NCBI RefSeq assembly: GCF_000003815.2
Contig: NC_049986.1
Location: 13,265,805-13,329,804, forward strand
Origin: Branchiostoma floridae
Lineage: Eukaryota; Chordata; Leptocardii; Amphioxiformes; Branchiostomatidae
Direction of reading: 5' to 3'
Length of the DNA: 64,000 nt
This document shows, in pieces, positions 35,638 through 46,277 of this stretch (positions within the stretch are counted from its first letter, which is position 1; every line of letters begins with the position of its first letter). Position numbers and translations under genes: made by a program. The notes below the pieces were generated by a model that was not told the DNA's origin, made no database searches, and worked only from the letters and a program-made list of their open reading frames with translations.

Positions 35638-36900
35638 ACTTTCGTCTGCTTGCTATATAGACTCCGTGATATACTTGAAGTCCAGTGAGTGCGATATAGC
35701 AACGTGGAAGAGTATCAACAATCCTGACAGTTAGAAATTGATGTTTACATACAGATGTAAGGTCCAACAGAGCACATACATGTACTGGTAAACCACTGAG
35801 ATTTGTGTACACACTATCGACAGAAGTGGCTTCTCAAATCTTAATTTACCCCTTTCCATTTTCTATCATATCAAAGAGGGACCTTTGAGGCATAAAAAGA
35901 CCTCGAGCCAGGGGCAAATGAAAGGTTGTTAATGATTCCCATGACCAACTACAACTACACACATCTTCGACGGTCTAGAAACACGATTGACTGGGTCAGT
36001 GAAAAAATCAATCTGCCGTGAGAAAACAAATACACCGTTAGTTACCCATTACTGAACGTTAAAAACAGGTCATTTGTGTCCCTCAGTTTTCCAGTTGTTC
36101 TATTTCAGCTTATAAATCAATATATAAGCTCAGGTCACCACCACTACTTCTTACCCAATCACATGCAAAGCCTTAGAATAGAGTGGGAAGGTCGGAGGTA
36201 AATTGAGCTAGCTGTAGAAGGTTGGACTTTGAGACTACGTGAGCAGTATAGCACCCAGCCCACCAACCCACCTGTTACCACACCAGCGGCTAGGATAGTG
36301 GTGAACCTTGGAGGATGCCACCTCTTCTGCTAGCAATGTGCAACATTAGCGCTTCTCAGTGCAACTGTTTACAATAGATTTAGAGCTTGTAAAGGAGATT
36401 GCCTGAATCGTGATCCCATGTAAAACGTGCACGTACCTGCTCATGTGTACTTACCTGGGTCACACTGTGTATGTTTAGGCCACCGCCGGAAATGATGATT
36501 AAACATAATCATTGCGCCCAAAGAACAGATTATTGCATGAAACGTTTTGCAAACGTCGTCTTGGGAACTGAGATGATATGCGGCACGCGATATGATGTCC
36601 AATTACATTATTACGGTGATGTGTTGCTGTGGTAGATGACATTAACGTTTGCTCGCTTGTCGCCGTACCGGAAATGACGTCACCCGGTGGCCTCACTGTG
36701 ATTCGTTTGCTTACATCTGATCATCTCACCCTTTCACTTTAATACGACACGGCAGTAGGAAGTCCGAACCAGGCAGTATATGTGATATGTTTTTTTCGAA
36801 ATACACGTCAATATCTGTACATAAATTAGACATATAAACTACAGTTTATCCAATCAATTCTGTTGTGCCCGCGATACAACTCTGTAACGTTATACATTTG
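35638..36900. other. intergenic upstream of the SMPD3-like gene
   Basis: No gene recognised. It should contain the SMPD3-like promoter, but I see no convincing core elements. Confidence 0.35.
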
Positions 36901-37772
36901 TATATTTCATCTCTAGCTCACGCATTGATTTTGTGTTCAACTAACGTTACTAAGATAACTGTGTATCACGGTATACGTCGGTATACGTCTTCTTTCATAG
37001 CCCAGCGCCGGTACATTGAACCAATAGTTAGTATTATAACAAAAGGCAGTTTGGTTTAGTTCCATCGGTCTATTGCCCGGACACGAGACACTGAACGAAA
37101 GTCACGAAGCCGATGAGTAAAATGAGCAAAATAGTGGTTTCATGCACGAAAACGCATTATCTCTTACACAAGCAATTGATGCTAACTTTGTATCCTGTAT
37201 ATTATCATGTAAGCCTTGCCCATCACTGTAAAATGAAACACTCAGATAGAATAGCACACTACCTAGTCTTAAATTATATAGAACTCTTTACTATTGTTCA
37301 ATTAGCTATTTAGTACATATTAGCCTAGCTTTCTTATTTATGTATTGCCCTTCCCATACATTGTGTCCGCTACAATTGTTGTGCAATAAAGATTGACTGA
37401 CTGCTCCTGACCCGGAAGTCAATGATGCACGGTTGTGATCTATTTGTTGATACCAAATACCATAATATGAAGCGAGGAAACGTGACAGTCGAGAGATCTG
37501 TTTCAATAGCTTCAGTAATTTATTCTTTAACAGTGAATTATTGTACACATCATAACGGAATGAAGCAGGAACGTTATCTTCGATAGGGAAAGCACTTTAT
37601 TTCTATTGAGAAGTCGTAACGTTGTATTCCTGGACCATGGACGGGAGTCCCATAACGCAGGGCCAAATGTTGGTTATGATGTGGTAACTGTGTGATTAAG
37701 GACGACACACGGGCTGACGCAAGGGTGTGTATGGGGGTGGTCCGATCTGCAGAGCCTGATCCTGCCATATGT
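36900..37772. repeat. 3' flank of ALDH copy 1, duplicated at 45783-46277
   Basis: Blocks such as TTGATACCAAATACCATAA (37446) and the stretch 37620-37772 recur downstream of ALDH copy 2, showing that the duplication included the 3' flank. A minus-strand AATAAA is at 37596-37601. Copy 1 alone carries an insertion within about 37150-37425. Confidence 0.7.
37280..37403 (+). mobile_element. probable LINE 3'-UTR tail
   Basis: The sequence ends GTTGTGCAATAAAGATTGAC followed by a GACT repeat, a common form of LINE 3' end. It is absent from the matching flank of ALDH copy 2, so it arrived after the duplication. No coding remains are visible. Confidence 0.4.
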
Positions 37773-40700
37773 TCACATCTTGTGGGACAACTTGACGGTT
37801 ACCTGTGAGGGAATAATACATAATAACATCTGTGCTCGCTAATGAATATTTTTTTATTAAAGTCGGTGGAAATTATCTTATTGCTAGTATTTCTAGAAAT
37901 GAAAATGGCAAGCACTTTTGCTTGCTGTGTTTTCACAACGACGCCTGTTTCTTGTTGGCAACATTTGAACAATGACCGAAATGACCTATAATTTGAAGAA
38001 ATTTTGACTCAGAATAGTAATAATTATTACAAATAAATACGTACAGTAACGTACACTTGGCTAAGGCCCGTCTGTTTCTACCACTACTCACCGTTTTCAC
38101 TTCACAGTACTCGTGAACCCCATATTCGCCCCTGGGACAGGATAGTATGTAAATGCACGTTATCATAAAACAGCAAAATTGCATCAATTAAGTGAATGCT
38201 AGAGAAACATCAACATGAAGATAAATCACTTCATCACAAGGGCAAAACACGAAGTGTTGGGTAGTAGAAAGACAAGGTGCACAGAGGACTACCTCATTCC
38301 ATTTTCTTGAGACATTGGTTGCTTTAATAGCTTCTTGTGCTTTCTTTTTCAGACTAATCAAACACTTCTAGAGTCGTCCGAGCACGTACAGTGGTACACA
38401 GTAAACTTCGTATTGCCCAAGAACAACGTTTTTAATTGAAAAATTAACTTACAGCTCTCTGCCGTTTCCGGACTGTTTGAAGCCTCCGAACGGGGCCTGG
38501 ATTGATATTGGGTTGAAACAATTCACGCTGGAAAAGAGAGACAAAAAACGTTTACGTCATCAGTCTTAAAAGTGTAAAAGTTACCTATCACATCATCATT
38601 ACATGGTATGTCAACTCTTTAAAACAAAGTGTAATACTAGTATACTAGTATGGATTTATTTTTTTATATATACGCATATCAAGGCTTCATGAAAATTATG
38701 TCATACTAGTATTTAATTTGCATTCCAAAAAAACACCCCTGAAGGATACACAGAACCTGCGTGCCTTATTCTAAACCTTTGCAATATTTCCCGATCTTTG
38801 CTGGCTATCTTGGGGCGTCCTAAGATCTATGAATTATGATTCATTGAAATGCAAATAGTGACCCCAACATGGCGGTGGTCGCCCTGATGACGTCACGTGA
38901 ATATGGCCCACCTGACCGCCCCAGCCTGTACGGAGTTGGCGATAGTCAGCGCCTTGTCAATGTCCTTGGTGAAGACGTAAGCCGCCAGCCCGTAGGTGGT
39001 GTTGTTCGCTCGGTCAATCACCTCGCTGATGTCCTTGAACTTGAATATGCTCATGACGGGTCCAAATATCTAAGCATAGGTGGAATAGATGAAGTGATAG
39101 TTAATAACGAAAATTTATAACTGCACTGTTTAAAGGCACGCCAGAATATGGTGAAGTGTCTGAACAGCAAAGATCATTGGTTATTATATTGACGTAATGC
39201 AGTATTTTTGTACCTCCTCCTTTGCGATGGTCATGTCGTCCTGAACCTCAGAGAACACGGTGGGCTGGATGAAGAAACCCTTGTCGCCATGACGACTGCC
39301 GCCATATTGCAGATTGGCGCCTGTCCACGGAAAAAGACACATTGGTCATGGGGTGACAGGAGATATAATGTAAGACTACGTTTCTGTAATTTTCTCTCAA
39401 TTCACTGTACAGAGAATCCTCCGATGTCTAATGGCAGGGAACATCCTTGATCCAACAGTTACAATACTGACGTCTAGATTACTGATTTACAAACGAGTGA
39501 GGCCATCTTGGCGAATGGATGGGGCCTTGAAGTACACAGTATCAAACGTGTACTCGCCTATCACAGTCACACGACACTCGTATACCACCATCTTTGATTC
39601 GAACAATACATATAACGTTAGATACATTCACCTTGCTGCTTTCCACTCTCGATAAGCCGCATAACCTTGTCAAACATGTCTTTGTCAACCTGTGTGGAGG
39701 AATTCAAGTGAATAGTGTCAACTGTACTCATAATGCTGGTTATGTATTCAACAGAGAATGAGTGCACGTGCTACACACCACACGAAATTTCGAGTCAAGA
39801 GTGACAGTTGCTAGTGTGTGACAGCTACCTGTGGTCCGTGCTGAGTTGTCATATCGAACGGGTTGCCGACTGTTCTCTTCTTGACGCGCTCGACGCTGCG
39901 CTTGACGAAGTCGTCGTACACGCTCTCCTGCACAAACGTGCGGGTCCCGGCGATGCACACCTGGCCCTGGTTAAAGAATGCCGACGTGTGGGCCTCCTCA
40001 ACTGCGGTGTCCACTATAGGAGTATCAAACGAAATAACCAGTGACATGTTAACATTTCTCCAGGTTTGATACAGAAAACAGTCTTTGAACCTGTACGGCG
40101 AACCGTGATCTCGGCTACCGGGCACCGATTAAGACCCCATATTCACCGTAAAATAAGGCTGTAAGAGCCGCTCAAATGTTTTGGGGTTCTGTATTGAGTT
40201 TTGATGTCAAATGTTTACCTTTGACTTGAAAAGTTTATGGTTGTACCATATCAGGAAAGCAATTACGCAATCGCACGAGGAAGGATGTTTCACAACGATT
40301 TTCCCGACGTATTTAGCGAAATGCAAACCGTAGTAATTAACGGTTCGAGTAATGACTTATCATTGCAGTGTTTAATCGTGCGGTAATGATTTCTCATTGA
40401 AGACAAACCAAGACTCACGGTCAGCATCAGAGAACACAATGAGCGGACTCTTCCCGCCCAGCTCCAGGGAAACCCGCTTCAAGTTACTCTTACCGGCCGC
40501 TGCCTGGATGATCTTCCCGACCTGCAAACACAGAACGTTTAGAATTTATCATTATAGACACAAAGAGGCATAGGGAAAATAAGAAGCTTGGTTTTGATTT
40601 GTAATGATACAGAAAAGTTTCTTCAATCTCACCCTCAAAATACAATTGAGTTTGTGCCCAGGAGCTAGGATGCTATATATAGTTTATGTGTAGACGTCCA

Positions 40701-43700
40701 TTATCAAAATTATTTTCGGTGGCGCGCGCGGTGCCAGTATCTGTAAAAAAAACTATCCAGTTCAATGGCAATGTATAGATACACAACTATACATGTACAT
40801 ACAGATAACATTGTGTATGTTGTTAACCTGACAAAGTCTAATATTTCAATAACCAGCTAATTCAATAACTGTACAGTAGTTCGAGTACATTGATGCAGAC
40901 GGATCTCAGATAAGTGACATGGTTAAATGTAAGGAGAATGGTGAGACCTCTGTAGACCCCGTGAAGGCGATCTTGTCCACGTCCATGTGCTCCACGATGT
41001 GCGCGCCGCAGGTGGGACCGTACCCGGGCAGCACGTTCACTACACCCGGGGGGAAACCCGCCTGGGACAGGGGAGAAAAACAGCTAGGTTTCAGGAGGGC
41101 TGTCAAAATATGCTCTTCGTTGTTATATTGTTGAAATGAATTATTACATCAGAAACGTTTTTGCATTTCGTTTGATGTTTCACTTCATACCATGTAGAAT
41201 GAAAGTGAGGCTGCGGTAGTTTACTTCCTGCAAGATTTCAGAAGCATCTAATCAGTATTGTACTGAAGAAACAGATGATGAATATTTCAACAAGCTTAGT
41301 ATACTCCATTTAATATTCCGTCAAACCCAATTACCCAGAATCTAGGGTTAACTTGTAAACTAGAGTAGACACGTGCAATAAACACCGATTGTACCCTTTC
41401 ATGTTAGCCCACGGGCAAGAATTTGCAATAAAGTTTCATTTCAGTATTTCATGTTGCGATCAAGCGTTGTAAAGGATTTGCAGTATTTTCCAATTGCTTC
41501 CATCGTATACGGCAAAATACGCGTATCAATAATTGATAAAGGTCCAACCTCCTTGATGAGTGATGCCAGGTAGAGGGCGGTGAGAGGCGTCTGTTCGGCC
41601 GGCTTGATCACCACGGTGTTCCCGGCAGCCAGCGCGGTAGCCAACTTCCAAATGAACATGTTGATGGGGAAGTTCCACTGGGGAAAGAAAGACATGGCCA
41701 TCTATGTCGATCGAACTATTAACGGCATATAATACCACAATCTTCCAGGCATATCGCACTATATTTAATGAAAGTAAATATTTCTGTTTTTGTGGCCTGC
41801 TTATAAAACAAAACTGTCAAAGTATATGAGTTTTGAAAGTAGTAGTTACATTGTAGCAGCAAAGTTCTTACTTCTAAGCAAATGTTCTTCGACAATTAGC
41901 CCTTTCCACCATTTTCTCATGATACAAACATCTACTTACAGGAATGATTCCTCCACAGACACCGATGGGCTCAAGGCGGGTGTAGGTAAAATACGGGCCG
42001 TCTGGAATATTAGAAGAAAAGGTACAACTTAAACCGTATGATGCATTTAGAGTAAGCGTCACATCGCGCAATTTAGCAAGTTCCACGTCACCTATATCAT
42101 AAAGACAGGTTGAAATGTGGGTGCCACCGAAACGACAAGTACAGCCGGCAGCCGTCCTACCATAACCCGTCACTAGTACTTGCTACAGATTGTAGACCGC
42201 TGTTTACTGTATTGGACATATCTCACCAACAGGGATGGTCTTGCCCGTGATCTTGTCACACCAGCCGGCAAAGTACGTCAGGTCCTTGATGGGGCCCAGC
42301 ACGTCTGCAAAGTACGAGTGGACGAACGGCTTGCCGTTGTCAAGCGTCTCCAGGCTCTGCAATTGAGAAATGACATGACTGGATTTTGACAAGGTGAAGA
42401 TACTGGATTCCGAAGAGGATTACTTTCTCAGGAGAGTGAAAGAGGCCATCTACATCAGAGCGCATCAACCTTCCCACAACGGGGACAGGGGCCGATACCG
42501 ACTTCCAAGCACCTTTGACCCATTGCTGATGTCACACTTCCGGTCTGGATGTGGGTCAATACAACGTGAAAATCGAGTGTCTTTACACTTGTACTGTATT
42601 GTATATTTACCCATAATGCATTGATAGCAACATCACAGTTTAGGGCAACTTACGGCTAGGTATGAACCATCCCTCTGCATCAACCCCGCCAGCTTCAAGA
42701 GGAGCCTCCCACGCTGCGATGCATCCATGTTCCGCCAGGGGGACCCCAGTTGAAACGCTGCCCGCGCGGCCGCCACAGCCTTGTCGACGTCTGCCTGAAA
42801 GGATACAGGACCACTTGTCAATTGTCACTCGTTCATTACCCCATAAAGAAGGTTGTGCATCCATCCAGATCCAGAAATTTGTTTTAGAAAGAATTTATGG
42901 ATTCATTGGAACTGCAGAAAGGACAAAAGACCACATTGCTATAAGATGACCTATGCTTGTCCTGGTTTTGGATGTACTGGCTCACAAAAGCGGAGTGACT
43001 TTCTTTGATTTATCCATCATGAATGACATATCCGAGGGACGGCCCTATCTGAAGCTAGGTACTCATTCTGACCTGAGTGAAGTGAGGAAAGTTGTGTAAA
43101 GTGCCTTTCCCACGGGCACAACATCGAAACAAATCAGCCCGTTACCTTGGGGTCTGGGTCAAACACCTTACCGATTGCGCCACACGATGCCACTAAAAAT
43201 GCACTTAAAATGACATCCATACCTTCTCTGCCTCCTGTACATCACAGATCTTCTCCCTTGTGGCCGGGTTGATGGTAGGAAACGTCTTCCCGCTCACAGA
43301 GTTCACAAACTCGTTATTGATGAAAATCTGTTGAGACAGGAAACAATTTCAACTGTTGACACGTGACCCAAAGTTGCCTTTAGTGACGTCTTCATGTCGC
43401 TGAAGCATTTCGCAAAAATGTACCATCTGTCGTGACAAGATCTAGAGAATCAACGACTTTTATTCATGGATAAACAAAACTTTTCCAATAATGTTGCAAA
43501 TTGTTAAGGCAGTTTTAGCAAGGACATCATATATGCACCTGTTGAATGAAAAATTTAAAAAAGCTGAATTCTGTTATGTGTCGCTGTCGAAATAAGTTTT
43601 TACAACTTGTGTGCAGTGCCACATTGTCCTTGTTATTGTTATGTGTTCATTAATACAAAAAAAGGCGATAGTTGATTCAGTGTCTCTGCGATTCAATGTC

Positions 43701-44759
43701 ACGAAAACCCTGCCCCCCGGCGTCCTGTAGTTCAGGAGACTTGGTAGGTAGGTAAATAGACATGCAAGCATTTAATATTGATAACCAATGGCATCGTATC
43801 AGGGTCTATGGCAATAAATGTTTCGAAAACCCCCAACGTCCCACAACGTCCTGTAGGTCAGGAGACTAGGCAGGTAGGTAAGTAAATGGACATGGAAGTC
43901 ATTGATATTGTTAGCCAATAGCATCGTATCAGGGACTATGCCATTAGATCTTTCGAAAAACCCCAACGTCCCCCAACGTCCTGTAGGTCAGGAGACTAGG
44001 TAGGTAGGTAAATAGACATGCAAGTCATTGATATTGTTAGCCAATAGCACCATGCCGTCGTACAAAAATCCTGTCTTCCTACGTCCTGTAGGTCAGGGAA
44101 CTAGGTAGGTCGGTAGACATGCAAGCAATTAATGTTGTTCACCACTACCACCGTGTCTGAAGTCGGAGGTAAAACGTTTTAAAACTCAACGCCGTGATCT
44201 GGAATATCTCTAAGCCAACAACGGCCGAGCAAGTTTTGTCATATGTCCAGTGACGCAAGCAATTAATTGCATTTTGTTATGTGGCACTGCTAGAATACGT
44301 TTGTTATATGGTGCTGTTAAAAAAAAACCTTATCCACAACGTCCTTTAGTTTTACGTCATGGGACTAGATAGGTAGGTAGGTAAATAGACATGCAAGCAA
44401 TAAAGCAATAAATATGATTAACCACTAGCACCATGCCTGTTTGAAGTCGGAGGTAATGATTCTTTCTAAAACCCAACGCCGTGATAAGCCAGCATAGGTC
44501 ATGCGAGTTTGTGATATGTCCAGTGACACAAGCCGCATGACTTTGCAGTCTTTTCGGGAACCCTTAATATGTTTACACATTGTAAGTGTCGCTACTTTTC
44601 GCTACCTAATCTTACATTGCAATCCAACGCCATGTTACAGACCTCCGCTCACCTTGTAGGATACTACAACTGAAGATCAAGTGGACAATGGTTAATCCTT
44701 ACCTGAGTGTACTTGATTTCTGGGTTGGGATCAGGGGTGGGCATCTGGAAGTCGTCCAT
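37773..44759 (-). CDS. ALDH1A: ALDH1A-like aldehyde dehydrogenase, tandem copy 1
   Basis: NAD-dependent oxidation of aldehydes to acids; retinal is a likely substrate. Exons: 44759-44703, 43327-43223, 42794-42654, 42356-42227, 42001-41940, 41677-41549, 41061-40948, 40521-40419, 40013-39829, 39689-39632, 39320-39214, 39069-38912, 38527-38453, 38131-38092, 37802-37773; phases join to 497 aa, about the family length. Seen: QWNFP(I)NMFIWK, NAD-fold FTGSTE, general-base LELGGKSP, catalytic Cys in GQVCIAGTR, and C-terminal [15 protein letters not shown]. Channel positions as I recall them in ALDH2 numbering read Gly124, Ile303, Ile459, closer to ALDH1A than ALDH2. Ser replaces the usual Trp in the GTVWVNCY motif. 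No leader peptide, so cytosolic. Copy 2 follows upstream on the same strand. Introns carry a SINE, a Penelope relic and tandem repeats. Confidence 0.93.
38849..38911. promoter_or_regulatory. conserved octamer/YY1-like/CRE block in ALDH copy 1 intron 12
   Basis: Beside the exon 12 donor lie a perfect octamer ATGCAAAT (38849-38856), AACATGGCGG (38868-38875 region) and a palindromic CRE TGACGTCA (38888-38895). The block is preserved twice, in altered form, in copy 2 (47338-47400 and 47484-47545). Enhancer function is inferred. Confidence 0.5.
42394..42560 (+). mobile_element. Penelope-like element fragment (GIY-YIG C-terminus), copy 2
   Basis: A plus-strand frame reads [20 protein letters not shown] then [13 protein letters not shown], the characteristic C-terminal part of Penelope-like endonuclease domains. 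It is a truncated relic in ALDH copy 1 intron 3, antisense to the gene. Confidence 0.65.
43010..43191 (-). repeat. tRNA-derived SINE, minus strand
   Basis: On the minus strand the head reads GTGTGGCGCAATCGGTAAGG (A box), then a degenerate B box, then GTGGGAAAGGCACTTTACACA and ATGAGTACCTAGCTTC. It matches the copy at 12147-12310 and lies in ALDH copy 1 intron 2. Confidence 0.65.
43690..44560. repeat. intronic tandem repeats, ~126-130 bp and ~256 bp units
   Basis: Units beginning CGTCCTGTAGGTCAGGAGAC start at about 43721, 43847, 43977 and 44082, with a changed form at 44338. They share TAGGTAGGTAAATAGACATG and CACCATGCC or CATCGTATC blocks. From 44082 a longer unit with AAGTCGGAGGTAA and ATATGTCCAGTGACRCAAGC repeats twice. 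The array fills most of ALDH copy 1 intron 1 and is absent from copy 2. Confidence 0.8.
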
Positions 44760-44915
44760 GTTTGGAAACTCTGAAGAGTGCAGTCACAAGGAAAATGGAC
44801 TTCGTTCAGTGTTGGTCTAGACATATATCTTTGCCCTGGCGGTCGTTGACCTAACACAAAAGAGGCGGGACCCTCTTTCTTTTATTACATCACCACTAGG
44901 CAATGCCATTGGCTC
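44760..44915 (-). promoter_or_regulatory. ALDH copy 1 proximal promoter
   Basis: Upstream of the ATG lie an IR1-like nuclear-receptor half-site pair CGGTCGTTGACCT (44840-44852), a GC box GAGGCGGGACCCT (44863-44875) and a reversed CCAAT box (44908-44912). The same three motifs in the same order precede copy 2, so they predate the duplication. Confidence 0.5.
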
Positions 44916-44928
44916 TCAGGAGACAAGA

Positions 44929-45400
44929 AGAGTTCGAAGACCTCATACCTCCATGAAATATTTGAGCCTTTGTGGATTTATAGTTTCATCTTGTCTCATT
45001 AATCAATCAAATAAAGCTGTAATTAGCATAATCTATTTTATTCATGATAGTATTCTAAAGCAAAAATACGCACATTGTATGTGTAAAAGCCCTTTTATTT
45101 TCCGGAATTCCATGTTTACATTTGATCATGAATTATGAAAATGAATTTGACATTTACATAATCTATACATAGTGATGTACACCTTCAAGTAATTTACACA
45201 TGTCACAAGTGGGTAATTCCCATCATTTTCAACCAAGGAATTATGGATCACTTAATTTTAAATATGCAAATTAGTCTCTCATTTGCATAGTCAGTATCTG
45301 TTTAAGTTTCATCTTCCATAGATTATATACATTTTGTGTATTAAAGTCTTACTGTAGAAAACACTAAAATTGCCAGTTTTCCAAATAAAGTCCTAATTTG
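44929..45400 (-). mobile_element. relic of the Helitron-like family of 15912-16874
   Basis: Read on the minus strand it matches the 3' half of that element: GAGTTCG...CTCATACCTCCATGAAAT near the end, then ACACATGTCACAA, AATTCCCAT and TCAGTATCTG blocks in order. Diverged and truncated. Confidence 0.5.
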
Positions 45401-46277
45401 TAGAATTTGTATGTCATTGTGTACTTCTGCCGCGCCGCTTGCCTGCGAAGCTGGTGTGTTACGCCGAAGGGCGGTTATACCGGCTATATAGATACAGATC
45501 TCTGTCTAAACTACCTACACACTGAATATCATGGGAATTCGTTAACGTTGTTTCTTTGTTTAGTTATCCACCTTGAGATATTCTTACAAAAAGGTCACTG
45601 CAGCTACCACCAAAAATCATCACCATAGCATGTCGAGATCAAAAGATACCAAGAACATAATTTCTGTTGCAGCATCAAGGGTGACGAAATTTCCGGTACG
45701 TCGACAACCTACTTGACACGTTAATGCCGTTGAACATCGTCTACAATGTAACATTGCAACACATCAGCGTAATGATGTTATTCTTGCTTTAACTAATTAC
45801 AGGGAGTTGTCAACAGCCGTGCATTATGGTATACAGTACTTCTTCTTCAAGGTATACTTCTACTTGCTACCAAGTGTATTGAGCCAATTATATATATAAC
45901 AAAAATCAGTTCGGTTCAGCTCCGTCTGTCTATTGTATGGACACGAGGCACTAATGAACAAAAGTAAAGACATAAGGAAAATGAGCAAAGTGGATGTTTT
46001 CAATCAGAAGATATTGTGACCAATGTGTTGATACCAAATACCATAACATGGAGAGAGGAAATGTGACAATGTGAGCTCTATTGATTTATTCTTTAAGCAA
46101 TGAGAAGTGAGAAGTTTTCTACTGAGAAGTCGTAATGTTGTATTCCAGACGGGAGTCCCATAACGCAGGCCCAAATGTTGATTATTATGTAGTTTACACT
46201 GTGTGATTATGGACGACACACGGGGTGAAGCAAGGATGTGTATGGGGGTGGTCCGATCTGCAGAGCCTGCCATATGT
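45401..46277. other. spacer between the ALDH copies
   Basis: From about 45783 the sequence is the duplicated 3' flank of copy 2, with a minus-strand AATAAA at 46085-46090. The stretch 45410-45500 (TGTTACGCCGAAGGGCGG...) looks like a dispersed repeat but I cannot assign it. Confidence 0.4.

Noticed and set aside
43690-44560. CRISPR-like array
   Set aside because: Units are long, contiguous and without unique spacers, in a eukaryotic intron; ordinary tandem repeats.
45410-45500. GC-rich segment with a possible coding frame
   Set aside because: Looks like a dispersed repeat but no frame matches a known element; left unassigned.
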